Shown here in pieces: positions 1-8,725 of a DNA stretch of 64,000 nucleotides. A program made the translations under genes and the position numbers. Location of the stretch: assembly GCA_964624235.1 (NCBI GenBank), contig CAZUXY010000015.1:11539-75538 (forward strand). Reading direction: 5' to 3'. The notes beneath the pieces were generated by a model. It was not told the DNA's origin. It did not search any database and was given only the letters and a program-made list of their open reading frames with translations. Origin of the DNA: CAZUXY01 sp964624235 (GTDB lineage: Bacteria > Spirochaetota > UBA4802 > UBA5368). Numbering within the stretch: the first letter of the stretch is position 1; every line of letters starts with the position of its first letter.

Positions 1-1415
1 ACAATCCTGTTGACTTTAATCCCAGGTGCGATCTGCATTTCATAAAGAGTGATTACCGGACCCCTGTTGACGTTTGAGACCCTGGACTCGATACCGAATT
101 CTCTTAAAGTATTGACCAGAAGTTCTGAATTTCTATGGACTTCAGATTTCCAGCTTGCGGAATCGCTGTCCATGGATGATTGTAGAAAAACCGTTGGGAT
201 GATATAATCCCGGTTGATCGCGATTTCATCAAAAATTTTACTGCCGACAGGTGAATTATCCAGCTCTGGAACACCGAACAGGAAGGTCTGCTGGATATCG
301 GGGCCATTTTTAACGCCGCGGACTTCTGTTTTTTTTGAGACATTTCTGTATGCTTCGTCGACAACGCTTTTTTCTGGAGGTGTTATATCAGCATTGTATG
401 CGTTTCCGGTCCCGATTTCCCCATCAGGCAAGGCTTCTTCCTCTTCGATTTCGGCGATTCTGAAGCGGTTGGTTGTGATCTTTTGTGTATTGGTAAGATG
501 TGCCAGTGCGGCGTTAACCTCTGTTTCACCTGCATTTGATTCAGTCTCATTTTTATAAAAATCTTCACTATTATCATCTTCCAAAACGGTGCTGATATCC
601 ACAGGTATGCTGTTTAATGCAATATCTTCTTTCAACTGAATGCGATCATCCGCAGATGAAGGGTTCGTTTCCTGGGTATCAAGCGGGTCAGTATATTCCA
701 GCAGCCTGGGTGGCCTTTCTGATATCTCATCCTCTATCGGAGTAATGATTCTGCCATGATAAAGCGCCACCTTCCGTTTTTCTATCCAGGGAGGTTTCCC
801 CTTTTTTTTATTCAGTGACTCTGCAATCTTGGTAAGAGGTACAGGATCCCGCTTGATCTTCAGAAGTATATAACCATAAATCGTTTTAAATAATGAAAAA
901 AGCTTTTTGTGTGCGGCGGAACTTATTATTGCATCAAATGAAAACAAACCCAAAAGAATAAGGCCGGTAATATTCAGTATGATCACAACCAGAGCGGCGC
1001 CGACCTTTCCACTGAAACTCAGGAAAAAACGATACAGGTACAATCCTATAAAACCACCTGCATTCTGCGGCAGGGCACTGGATTCAAACATGGCGAAAAG
1101 GGGAGAGAGTGAAATCATCCCAAAACCCAGTGCGAACATCCTTTCGAGATATACCGAGTTTGTCCCCTTTTTGATCAGGTGCCAGCCCGATATGAAAAGC
1201 AGTATACAGAGAAGCAGAGAGGGATAACCGAAGGCTATGCGGAAAATGTTTCCCAGCCATGCTCCAAGGGGACCTATCAGGTTATTAACGGACTTTCCGC
1301 TTTTCAGCAGATCGTAATCCGAGGATGAATAGGTACACAGCGATAAAAGCAGGAGTGCTCCCAGCAGAAACAGGAACACCCCTGCAATTTCACGGTACCT
1401 TCGATCGCTGATCAC
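1..1415 (-). CDS. ftsK: DNA translocase FtsK/SpoIIIE, N-terminal part (runs off window)
   Basis: FtsK pumps chromosomal DNA through the closing division septum and helps resolve dimers at dif. About 471 codons are present, from a GTG start at 1415 preceded by GGAGG, and the frame stays open to the window edge. The first ~190 residues hold several hydrophobic helices, the membrane anchor. They are followed by a charged, low-complexity linker rich in Glu, Asp, Ser and Thr. The last visible residues (HRNSELLVNTLREFGIE..., then VNRGPVITLYEMQ) match the alpha domain that precedes the FtsK motor, so the ATPase and gamma domains lie outside. It follows uppP by 77 bases on the same strand. Identification rests on the alpha-domain motif and the layout. 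Confidence 0.88.
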   Translation of the reverse strand, partial: MISDRRYREIAGVFLFLLGALLLLSLCTYSSSDYDLLKSGKSVNNLIGPLGAWLGNIFRIAFGYPSLLLCILLFISGWHLIKKGTNSVYLERMFALGFGMISLSPLFAMFESSALPQNAGGFIGLYLYRFFLSFSGKVGAALVVIILNITGLILLGLFSFDAIISSAAHKKLFSLFKTIYGYILLKIKRDPVPLTKIAESLNKKKGKPPWIEKRKVALYHGRIITPIEDEISERPPRLLEYTDPLDTQETNPSSADDRIQLKEDIALNSIPVDISTVLEDDNSEDFYKNETESNAGETEVNAALAHLTNTQKITTNRFRIAEIEEEEALPDGEIGTGNAYNADITPPEKSVVDEAYRNVSKKTEVRGVKNGPDIQQTFLFGVPELDNSPVGSKIFDEIAINRDYIIPTVFLQSSMDSDSASWKSEVHRNSELLVNTLREFGIESRVSNVNRGPVITLYEMQIAPGIKVNRI

Positions 1416-1492
1416 GCTATTCCTCCAGAAATCGATGCAATTAATTCATTTGATGAACATGTGTGGTTGCCGAAACGGTTCGGGGAACATAA

Positions 1493-2329
1493 TCAGGATG
1501 AATAAATTATCAACCCCAGAATCCCAATACCCATGGTATAGTAACCGAAAAGGTCGATTCGGACCCGTTTCACCAGTATGAAAAGCACTTTCAGCGAGAT
1601 CAACCCGGTTACAAGAGCAATCATCATGGATATGCCCAGAGGAATTGCGATTTCCGGCATGATAACTTTCCGTCCCAGTTTCAGCGTTTCCAGTAAACCC
1701 GCACCGGCAATAACCGGAATGGCCATGAGAAAAGAAAACCTTGCCGCCTCTACGGGTTTCAGACCGCACAGCATACCTCCGGTAATGGTGGTTCCCGACC
1801 TGGATATGCCCGGTAAAACAGCGAAGGCCTGAAAGCATCCTACCGCCAGGGATCGTACAATGCCCATCTCTTCTATATTTCGGCATTTCAAGGGGATAAT
1901 TTTAGTGGATATAAGGATGAGTCCGTTGAGAATCAAAAGCCATAGTACCGCTGAAACCGACGAGAAAAACGATTCGATGAAATCGTGCATCAGCAGTCCG
2001 AACAGACCGGCGGGGATTGATGCAATAAAAACATATAACAGGGTTTGTATCTCCCTGTTTTTCCACTCCCTTTTAATTATACTTTCCAGTGTTCCCTTCA
2101 GCAGAGTGACGATATCACGGTACAGGTAGATAATAACAGCGAGCAGAGTAGCCAGATGAAGAGCGACAGATATGAAGAGTTCAGTATCCTGGCCGATTAC
2201 TTGCAGGTATCTTTTAACCGGGTCGAGGTGTTGAACAAGAACCAGGTGTCCTGAGGAGGAAACAGGAATAAACTCGGCGACTCCCTGGATTACCGCCAGG
2301 CAGATCAGAATCATCAGCAATCCGGGCAT
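1493..2329 (-). CDS. uppP: Undecaprenyl-diphosphatase UppP/BacA
   Basis: Integral membrane phosphatase that recycles undecaprenyl pyrophosphate to undecaprenyl phosphate, the lipid carrier for peptidoglycan and surface polysaccharides; it gives bacitracin tolerance. The 278 residues are the family's usual length and almost wholly hydrophobic. Two signature motifs are visible: EFIPVSSSGH near residue 19 and PGISRSGTTI in the second half, which supply the catalytic Glu, Ser, His and Arg. The ATG directly abuts the TAA of the ribonuclease J gene. A GGAGG lies inside the end of that gene, so the two are very likely translationally linked. Confidence 0.95.
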   Translation of the reverse strand: MPGLLMILICLAVIQGVAEFIPVSSSGHLVLVQHLDPVKRYLQVIGQDTELFISVALHLATLLAVIIYLYRDIVTLLKGTLESIIKREWKNREIQTLLYVFIASIPAGLFGLLMHDFIESFFSSVSAVLWLLILNGLILISTKIIPLKCRNIEEMGIVRSLAVGCFQAFAVLPGISRSGTTITGGMLCGLKPVEAARFSFLMAIPVIAGAGLLETLKLGRKVIMPEIAIPLGISMMIALVTGLISLKVLFILVKRVRIDLFGYYTMGIGILGLIIYSS

Positions 2330-3988
2330 TTATACCTCCAGAACCTGGACCTCAATGAGGGGGTTACGACGCGTAAGTTTAAAAATGCTGTTTTTCAGAT
2401 GCTTTTTAAGAAAACCGGCGATGTCCCTTCCTTTCATGCCGTCGGACAGCAGTTTATGAATGTGTTCCTCGACATCTCTTTTTATTGCCTCATTTATCGC
2501 CCCGCTGCGGCTGGTTATGAATCCGCGTGTCACAACGTCGGGGCGTTGAAGCAGTTGTGCTTCCGAACAGACCGCGGTTATTATTACAATTCCTTCAGAA
2601 CTCATGGTCATTCGGTCTCTTATCAGTCCGCTGCCGATATCTTCCAGTTCATTGCCGTCCACCACTATCTTGTTAAGCTGGATGGAGCCCGCGATCTCAA
2701 AAGTTTTTTTGCTTAGCTCAAGAATGCTGCCGTTTTCAGCGATCAGTATTCTCGAGGGTTTTATTTTCAATGACTCCGCGATCTCTCCATGTGCTTTGAG
2801 ATGGCGGAATTCCCCGTGTATAGGCATGAAGAATTTAGGACGGGTGAGGGTAATCATAAGCTTCAGTTCTTCCTGCGATCCGTGGCCCGATACGTGGATG
2901 TCCTCGTCCTGCTCGTAAAAAACATCAGCCCCCTGGCGCATAAGGGAATTCACCACGTTGTTTACCAGGCGTTCATTACCGGGTATTACCGAAGCCGTTA
3001 TTATTACGGTATCGGTTTTTCCCGCACTGAAGTGCTTATGGGTACCGGCCGCCATTCGTGACAGCGCCGACATGGGTTCACCCTGCGAACCCGTGCATAC
3101 AATAACCAGTTTTTTGTCGATGAGAGTACCGGCCTGTTTTATATCGATAATTTGATCTTCTCTGTATGAGAGATATCCGAGGTTTTTGGCGATCTCCACA
3201 TTTTTCTGCATGGTGATTCCCGAGACCACCACTTTGCGATTATACTTCTGGGCGACATCCAGGACCTGTTGTATACGGTGTATATTCGATGCAAAACTCG
3301 CCACAATGATTCTTCCCCTGGATTTGGAAAAAATTTCCACGAGCTTCTCGCCGAGTACGCTTTCAGACCGGGTATATCCCTTTCGCAGGGCATTTGTGCT
3401 GTCCGACATCAGCAGCAGTACGCCCTTTTCGCCGTATTCGGAGAAACGAGACAGCTCGGTAACGCGGCCGTCCATGGGAGAGAAATCGATCTTGAAATCG
3501 CCGGTATGCACGATAATTCCCAGCGGCGTCTGGATCGCCAGCCCCACACCGTCGATAATGGAATGATTGACCCTGATGAAATCCACGGTAAAGCTTCCGA
3601 TCTGCAGTGGGGTTGATGGTCTAACTTCGACGAAGGTGGGCATTTCCTTTGGAGGTCTTTCCTCGATCCTGCTCTGTATAAATCCCAGGGTTAGTCTGGT
3701 GGCGAACAGAGGAGCGGTGATTTCCTGAAGGAGAAAGGGAACCGCTCCAATGTGATCCTCGTGGCCGTGTGTGATGATTATGCCTTTCACCTTATGGCGG
3801 TTTTTTACGATATAACTGAAGTCCGGGATGACAAAATCTATACCCGGCATTTCTTCGTTGGGAAACATTATGCCGCAGTCGACGATTATAATCTCGTCCC
3901 GGTACTCAAAAACGGTCATATTGCATCCTATGGCGCCCAGGCCGCCGATTGGTATTATGCGCAATTTATTTTCCGATTCCTGTTTCAT
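2330..3988 (-). CDS. rnj: Ribonuclease J (metallo-beta-lactamase/beta-CASP RNase)
   Basis: Cytoplasmic zinc ribonuclease with endonuclease and 5'-to-3' exonuclease activity in mRNA turnover and RNA maturation. At 552 residues it is full length. The metallo-beta-lactamase metal motif THGHEDH gives His74, His76, Asp78 and His79. A second His lies in VNHSIIDG, and HTGDFK and the beta-CASP motifs (SDSTNA, SGITMQ, CTGSQGEP, HVSGHGSQEE, PIHGEFRH) follow in order. The C-terminal ~100 residues are the usual RNase J tail. The start codon overlaps the dut stop by four bases (ATGA), so it belongs to the dut-rnj-uppP transcription unit. Confidence 0.95.
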   Translation of the reverse strand: MKQESENKLRIIPIGGLGAIGCNMTVFEYRDEIIIVDCGIMFPNEEMPGIDFVIPDFSYIVKNRHKVKGIIITHGHEDHIGAVPFLLQEITAPLFATRLTLGFIQSRIEERPPKEMPTFVEVRPSTPLQIGSFTVDFIRVNHSIIDGVGLAIQTPLGIIVHTGDFKIDFSPMDGRVTELSRFSEYGEKGVLLLMSDSTNALRKGYTRSESVLGEKLVEIFSKSRGRIIVASFASNIHRIQQVLDVAQKYNRKVVVSGITMQKNVEIAKNLGYLSYREDQIIDIKQAGTLIDKKLVIVCTGSQGEPMSALSRMAAGTHKHFSAGKTDTVIITASVIPGNERLVNNVVNSLMRQGADVFYEQDEDIHVSGHGSQEELKLMITLTRPKFFMPIHGEFRHLKAHGEIAESLKIKPSRILIAENGSILELSKKTFEIAGSIQLNKIVVDGNELEDIGSGLIRDRMTMSSEGIVIITAVCSEAQLLQRPDVVTRGFITSRSGAINEAIKRDVEEHIHKLLSDGMKGRDIAGFLKKHLKNSIFKLTRRNPLIEVQVLEV

Positions 3989-4419
3989 TCTCCGCTGTGC
4001 CCGAATCCTCCGTCATTTCTATCGGTATCTCGTAGAGTGTCGGTAACTACAAATTTTGCCTGGTACACTCTTGTGAATACCATCTGAGCGATTCGCATGC
4101 CCGGCGTGATTTCAAAGGCTGAGGTACCCAGATTGGTCATGATTATTTTCACCTCACCCCGGTAATCCGAGTCTATGGTTCCAGGCGTGTTTACGAGGGT
4201 AATCCCGTATTTGTGGGCAAGTCCGCTTCGGGGACGTATCTGCGCTTCAAATCCTTCCGGTATTTCCAGGTATAATCCTGTCGGTATCAGTTCAATTCCG
4301 CCCGGAGCAATACTGATCGGGTTTTCTATGTGGGCGCGGAGATCGGCTCCCGATGCTCCCCGGCTCTGGTATTCGGGAAGCTCAGCTCCCGATTCAATTA
4401 TGATCTTTACCGGCAACAT
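3985..4419 (-). CDS. dut: dUTP diphosphatase (dUTPase)
   Basis: Hydrolyses dUTP to dUMP and pyrophosphate, keeping uracil out of DNA and feeding dTMP synthesis; a homotrimer in this family. The 144 residues carry all five dUTPase motifs in order: SGADLRA, RPRSGLA, GTIDSDYRGEV, ITPGMRIAQMVF, and the flexible C-terminal RNDGGFGHSG arm. A longer reading from a GTG at 4461 is possible. That codon lies inside the predicted -10 box, so the ATG at 4419 (MLPVK) is preferred. The gene is first in a unit with rnj, which it overlaps by four bases, and uppP. Confidence 0.93.
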   Translation of the reverse strand: MLPVKIIIESGAELPEYQSRGASGADLRAHIENPISIAPGGIELIPTGLYLEIPEGFEAQIRPRSGLAHKYGITLVNTPGTIDSDYRGEVKIIMTNLGTSAFEITPGMRIAQMVFTRVYQAKFVVTDTLRDTDRNDGGFGHSGE

Positions 4420-4459
4420 GGTGCATGCGAAGTATTCGATAATAATAAAGCAACGGGCC

Positions 4460-4489
4460 ACTATGCAGCCGGGAACCCCGTGTTGTCAA
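4460..4489 (-). promoter_or_regulatory. Sigma70-type promoter for dut-rnj-uppP
   Basis: On the minus strand a perfect TTGACA (4489-4484) is separated by 18 bases from CATAGT (4465-4460), a four-of-six match to TATAAT. Transcription would start near 4453, about 35 bases before the dut ATG at 4419. This placement argues against the upstream GTG start of dut. Confidence 0.55.
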
Positions 4490-4589
4490 GAAAATAGCAC
4501 GGAACATATATCTAAGTTGACGGTGAAAGCTCTCTGGTTTAATTTATTTTAAAAGTTTACTCTTAAAATGCCTTAGAAGAGGAATGACC

Positions 4590-5861
4590 ATGATAAGCAC
4601 AGGTATGAAATATCTTGATAAACTGATCGGTGGGATACGACTGGGAGACAATATAGTGTGGCAGATCTCCAACGCCGTACCGGTAGAATATTTTATAAAA
4701 AAGTTCTTCGATAAAAGCAATGATTTTCAAAACCTCGTTATCTATATTAATTTCAATTATTCGCCTCATACCATTTGCAAACGTTTCAGTGAAATTTTCA
4801 CCACATTCAATTTTCTCCTGATCGATGCTTTTACCCATGGAAAGGGCAACAGTGATCCCGTTTTTCTTGATTTTTATCACAACGAGCAGGATTTCGATTT
4901 AAATAAAATTATCTGCATCGATGAACCAAGGGATATAAAACAGTTTCTTTCGGTAATGAACAAAATACAGAATGAGCATCGGGATGGATCTTTTTATGTA
5001 TTCGATTCTCTGACCGGAATGAACGAGCTCTGGAAAGACGAGCGTGCCATTCTTGACCTGTTCGCGTTTACCTGTCCCAAGTTATATGAAATGAACACCA
5101 TCGCTTACTGGATACTTGAGCAGGAAGCGCATTCCAAGGAGTTCATCGCCGGTTTGACCCATATTACCCAGATCGTTTTGTCCTTATATAATACCAACTC
5201 GGATTATTACGCCCTTAAAATTCATAAGTTGGAAGACCGTCCATCCACCAGCCTGAGTACACCACACACTTTCAGGATAATCGACAGGGATATCCATTTC
5301 GAGGAAAAAGAAACCGGTGATATTTTCAAAATCGGGACAAAGGTAAAGGAATTACGCAAGGCGTCGAACATCACCCAGGCTGAACTTGCGGTAAAGCTGG
5401 GGATGACTCCCGGTGCTGTATCTCAGATTGAAAATGACCTTATCACACCTTCTTTAAACACGCTGGTGCATATCTCATCTATCTTTAAAAAACCTATTGA
5501 ATACTTTATCAACACCGGGTTGATGGAAAACGGGAATAAAGGGTATTCCATTGTCAGAAAAAAGGACTCCCCGATTTCACTGGCAAAAAATATGAAGATT
5601 TACCATCTTGTAAACGATAAAAATTCCGAAGTAAATTCCTATTATATCATCATGGGGAGCCACGAATCCGTTGAGGGCTCCATAAAGCTTCATAAAGGAA
5701 AAGAAATAATCATAGTGGTCAATGGATCACTCAGTGTTATAATTGGGGGTGAAGAACTGCAGTTCAGAAAGGGGGATTCCATACTGCTTGACCGGTCTTT
5801 TGTTGAAAAGTGGACAAACCATGGTAAAAGCGACTGCGAGTTTATTTATATTCAGTATTAA
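4590..5861 (+). CDS. RecA/KaiC-like domain - XRE HTH - cupin fusion regulator
   Basis: A 423-residue protein with three parts, numbered from the ATG two codons upstream. Residues ~5-235 look like a RAD55/KaiC-type RecA fold, with an opening like YLDKLIGGIRLGDN and a Walker-B-like strand FYVFDSLTGM near 137-146. The P-loop is missing: the region after GGIRLG reads DNIVWQIS without GKT/S. Residues ~250-308 are a clear XRE helix-turn-helix (TQAELAVKLGMTPGAVSQIE). Residues ~345-425 are a cupin beta-barrel (GKEIIIVVNGSLSVIIGGE, FRKGDSILLD). The start at 4590 is preferred over 4584 because AGAGG then sits seven bases upstream. It is probably a cytoplasmic transcription regulator. Ligand and targets are unknown. 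Confidence 0.75.
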   Translation: MISTGMKYLDKLIGGIRLGDNIVWQISNAVPVEYFIKKFFDKSNDFQNLVIYINFNYSPHTICKRFSEIFTTFNFLLIDAFTHGKGNSDPVFLDFYHNEQDFDLNKIICIDEPRDIKQFLSVMNKIQNEHRDGSFYVFDSLTGMNELWKDERAILDLFAFTCPKLYEMNTIAYWILEQEAHSKEFIAGLTHITQIVLSLYNTNSDYYALKIHKLEDRPSTSLSTPHTFRIIDRDIHFEEKETGDIFKIGTKVKELRKASNITQAELAVKLGMTPGAVSQIENDLITPSLNTLVHISSIFKKPIEYFINTGLMENGNKGYSIVRKKDSPISLAKNMKIYHLVNDKNSEVNSYYIIMGSHESVEGSIKLHKGKEIIIVVNGSLSVIIGGEELQFRKGDSILLDRSFVEKWTNHGKSDCEFIYIQY

Positions 5862-5910
5862 ACGGCTGCCTACCGAATATAGTAGTAATAATCATTAACC
5901 TCAAAGTGTG

Positions 5911-6723
5911 ATGGCGTCGAGACAGATTTCACACATTCGAATTCTGAGCAATTGGGCAGATCATATGAATAATCAATTGAATCATCCCTCTTCAAATACT
6001 CACAGCAAGGAATCCTGTTTACGACAGGGTTCTATTTATTCTAAGATAGACAAGCTGGAAGAAGCATTGCGGTGTTACAACGAAGCTCTTGTGCATGGTG
6101 AAGATTTTCGCATTCATTATAATATAGGAAATCTGTTTTACAGGCAGGGTAAATATAAAAATGCAGTGCTGGAACTGGACAAATCACGGCGACTTAATGA
6201 TTCTTTCGGCATGTCGGTTTTATTAATGGGGCTCAGTTTCAGCCGTATGGGTAACTACAAGGCGGCCGAAACCTGTTATGTCCGTACTCTTGAAATCATG
6301 CCGGGAAACCGCGTGGCGCTTACAGGACTTGCCTTAGTGTGCATTGAAACGGGAAGACTTGAAAAGGCCCTGAGCATTATAGACCGGCTCATAAGCGCCG
6401 ACCGTAGTAACCTGAATGTGAAAAAACTCAGGGCTGATATCCTCTATAGACTCGATAAATATGATGAATCCGCGAAAGAAATCAAAGAACTGGTTCCCTT
6501 GAATGAGCGATGCCGACACTATCATGATATAGCAAGAACCATTCCCGTGGGAGTTTATTCCGATAGATATGGAAGTCTGGATGAAAAGATATGCGCTCTG
6601 GAATCGATCGAAGAGAAAAATCGCGGCCAGAAAATAGCACTCAGCCTTTGTTATCTGCTCAGGGGGGAAGCAAATCGCGCCATAGATTACCTGTTTGAAG
6701 CCAGGAAGATGAGCTGTAACTGA
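5911..6723 (+). CDS. Tetratricopeptide repeat protein
   Basis: About 270 residues of helical repeats. TPR units with the usual small/large residue pattern are visible: EEALRCYNEALVHGEDF, GNLFYRQGKYKNAVLELDKS, GLSFSRMGNYKAAETCYVRT and GRLEKALSIIDRLI. No signal peptide or membrane segment is evident, so it is probably a cytoplasmic scaffold for protein contacts. The start is uncertain: GTG at 5908, ATG at 5911, or ATG at 5965 (MNNQLNHPS), none with a strong ribosome site. It follows the XRE-cupin gene by about 50 bases on the same strand and may share its transcript. A specific function cannot be given. Confidence 0.75.
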   Translation: MASRQISHIRILSNWADHMNNQLNHPSSNTHSKESCLRQGSIYSKIDKLEEALRCYNEALVHGEDFRIHYNIGNLFYRQGKYKNAVLELDKSRRLNDSFGMSVLLMGLSFSRMGNYKAAETCYVRTLEIMPGNRVALTGLALVCIETGRLEKALSIIDRLISADRSNLNVKKLRADILYRLDKYDESAKEIKELVPLNERCRHYHDIARTIPVGVYSDRYGSLDEKICALESIEEKNRGQKIALSLCYLLRGEANRAIDYLFEARKMSCN

Positions 6724-6770
6724 AGAAAAGCCGTCTGTTCGACTGCCGGGACGGTGTTTGTATATAATAC

Positions 6771-6800
6771 TTGACAATATCGCTCTATTGACTGGAGAAT
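6771..6800 (+). promoter_or_regulatory. Probable promoter of tRNA-Val
   Basis: A perfect TTGACA at 6771-6776 is followed after 18 bases by GAGAAT (6795-6800), a weak -10. The predicted start falls a few bases before the mature tRNA at 6813. Confidence 0.4.
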
Positions 6801-6812
6801 ACCTTCCCTGGA

Positions 6813-6886
6813 GGGCGATTAGCTCAGTCGGTTAGAGCGCCTGCCTCACATGCAGGAGGTCACTGGTTCGAGTCCAGCATCGCCCA
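6813..6886 (+). tRNA. tRNA-Val (anticodon CAC)
   Basis: A complete cloverleaf. The acceptor GGGCGAT (6813-6819) pairs with ATCGCCC (6879-6885). The D arm GCTC/GAGC is at 6822-6838. The anticodon stem CCTGC/GCAGG encloses loop CTCACAT, giving anticodon CAC at 6847-6849. The T loop TTCGAGT is at 6867-6873, with one A-C mismatch at the outer pair of the T stem. The 3' CCA is not encoded. Confidence 0.95.
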
Positions 6887-6986
6887 CATCCCTTCCCGAA
6901 AGATACCTGTTACAGGTTAAGAATGTCCGCCCGCCGTACGATAATAATAGTATAAATTGGTTATAAGGATACCAGTATATACTATT

Positions 6987-7199
6987 ATGACAAATCCGTT
7001 ATTGCTTGATGTGTTACTGCAATACAAAGAGATTACCCCGGCACAGCTGAAGAAATCTCTCAGTTTGTATCGAAAATCACATAAGCCTGTAGGTATTATC
7101 CTCGTTGAGGAAGGATATATCAGTGAAGATACACTGAAACGGTATCTTTCCATGGAATACGCCGCACTTGCAGGCTCCGTAAATACGGTCGGAGGGTAA
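6987..7199 (+). CDS. Small protein resembling a MshEN/GspE N-terminal fragment
   Basis: A 70-residue protein starting at ATG 6987; a TTG at 6957 would add ten residues. The pattern ITPAQLKKSLSLYRKS...VGIILVEEGYISEDTLKRYL resembles the helical MshEN-type domain at the N-terminus of GspE/PilB ATPases, but no ATPase follows. It has no signal peptide or cysteines. It lies between tRNA-Val and the convergent galK, whose stop is two bases away. The ribosome site is weak. It may be a stand-alone domain or a remnant. Confidence 0.5.
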   Translation: MTNPLLLDVLLQYKEITPAQLKKSLSLYRKSHKPVGIILVEEGYISEDTLKRYLSMEYAALAGSVNTVGG

Positions 7200-7200
7200 T

Positions 7201-8400
7201 TCAGACCGTATTCGGTGTTGATATCTGATCCGGTTCCAGTTCTCTCACCCCATCCTCCAGCGTACAATCGATTATTTCAGGTTCCCTGCCGAAAGATTCC
7301 CGGAAACGGGATTTCATTACATCGATGAATGATCCAACGCGGGGGCTTTGCACCATGGTGATGGTGCATCCGCCGAATCCTCCTCCCATCATTCGAGATC
7401 CGCATATTCCCTCCATATCCCTGGTCCATGCGACCATCCGGTCCATTTCAGGTATGCTTACTTCAAAGAGGTCACTGAGACTGCTGTGAGAATCGTACAG
7501 GATTGCCCCTCCGGCAACTATGTCAGTTTTAATCATACTGTCATGGAATTTCATCGTTCTTTCGTTTTCCGTGACGGCATGAAGGGCCCGTTTGAACTCG
7601 ATATCAGGCAACAGCCCTTTGCATTTTAAAAGATCACTGCTTTTCATATCACAGAGAAAACTGATTGGAAAACCATTACGTTGCAGTATTTTAAGGGCGT
7701 TCTCACACTGATTGCGACGTACATTGTATTCTGAATCCCTGAGGTTGTGTTTGATGCCGCTGTTGACCAGTATGAAATGCACAAGCGAGGAGTTGATCGG
7801 CAGATAAGAGTGGTTCAGATCCCTGGTGTCCAGTAGAACGGCATTGTCTCTTTTCCCATGAATGACCGCAAACTGGTCCATGATTCCGCATGAAACGCCG
7901 GCGTAATCCCGTTCGATCCTTTGACCTATTCTTGCCAGTTCTATGGTATCTATATTCATACCCGAAATACGCATGAGCGCATATAGGGTAACAATGGAGA
8001 TGGCAGCGGAACTTGAAACTCCAGCCCCTGTGGGGATAGTGCTGTAGTAGCTCAGGTCGAAACCCGTGGAAATTCTGTTGCCTAGAATGCGAAAAGCGCC
8101 ACAGGTGTAAGTCCACAACTGATCAATGACGCAGTTACTTTGCTGTATAAGTTCAAGGGAAAGTTCGGTATACTGATGGTATCCATGGTCATAACAACGC
8201 AAAAGCTGGCGTGAGTTCGGGCTGATACAGAGGAAAATTGCCTTATTCATTGCCGCAGGAAGAACTTTCCCTCCGTTGTAATCGATGTGTTCACCGATTA
8301 AGTTTATTCGGCCGGGACAGGAAAACAGGCGGACTTCGTCAGCACCATGGAATTTTTCCCTGTGTACATTGATTAAATGAGTAAAGATGCTATTCATCAT
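7201..8400 (-). CDS. galK: Galactokinase
   Basis: Phosphorylates alpha-D-galactose with ATP to galactose-1-phosphate, the entry to the Leloir pathway. The 399 residues hold the family marks in order: the galactokinase signature GRINLIGEHIDYNGG near residue 30, the GHMP ATP loop GAGVSSSAA in the first third, and the C-terminal GGGFGGCTI loop. The catalytic Asp lies in GVSCGIMDQF. No other Leloir gene is next to it, so it stands alone here. It converges on the small gene ending at 7199. Confidence 0.95.
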   Translation of the reverse strand: MMNSIFTHLINVHREKFHGADEVRLFSCPGRINLIGEHIDYNGGKVLPAAMNKAIFLCISPNSRQLLRCYDHGYHQYTELSLELIQQSNCVIDQLWTYTCGAFRILGNRISTGFDLSYYSTIPTGAGVSSSAAISIVTLYALMRISGMNIDTIELARIGQRIERDYAGVSCGIMDQFAVIHGKRDNAVLLDTRDLNHSYLPINSSLVHFILVNSGIKHNLRDSEYNVRRNQCENALKILQRNGFPISFLCDMKSSDLLKCKGLLPDIEFKRALHAVTENERTMKFHDSMIKTDIVAGGAILYDSHSSLSDLFEVSIPEMDRMVAWTRDMEGICGSRMMGGGFGGCTITMVQSPRVGSFIDVMKSRFRESFGREPEIIDCTLEDGVRELEPDQISTPNTV

Positions 8401-8443
8401 GGGGGTGCCCCTTAATAAAACGAGGTTTTCGGCATGAAGTCAT

Positions 8444-8725
8444 ATGGGGTTCGAATTTGAAATAATTGTTCAAACACGATCGGGAAACCGCATGCTGCAT
8501 GGTTACCCGGAAACAGTTCAATTACTGTGCAAGGAGGTAGGATATAATCTTAATCCCCGGTTCGGTTACGGCTATCTTTACCTGTCGGGAACTCCGCTCA
8601 TCTGTGTATCGGATAATACCGAAATGCTTCAGCCATGTGAAAAAATAGAAATCAAGAAAGGATATCAGATACAAATCATTGCTGTTACCGAAACCCGTGA
8701 GTTCAAAAAACTCGTTGGCGACTGA
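8444..8725 (+). CDS. Small hypothetical protein (overlaps a minus-strand gene)
   Basis: An open frame of 93 residues beginning ATGGGGTTC at 8444, divergent from galK. The product is rich in short beta-like stretches (FEFEIIVQT, GYLYLSGTPLICVSD, KIEIKKGYQIQIIAVTE) and has no recognised motif. Its last 204 bases overlap in antisense the 3' end of the gene at 8522-9424. Both readings look protein-like, so one may be a shadow. No strong ribosome site is visible. Confidence 0.35.
   Translation: MGFEFEIIVQTRSGNRMLHGYPETVQLLCKEVGYNLNPRFGYGYLYLSGTPLICVSDNTEMLQPCEKIEIKKGYQIQIIAVTETREFKKLVGD

Noticed and set aside
1446..1886. 146-codon minus-strand frame
   Set aside because: Out-of-frame shadow of uppP with a non-natural composition rich in Arg, Gly and Cys.
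4420..4461. Longer dut start at GTG 4461
   Set aside because: The codon overlaps the predicted -10 box and the added residues are not dUTPase-like.
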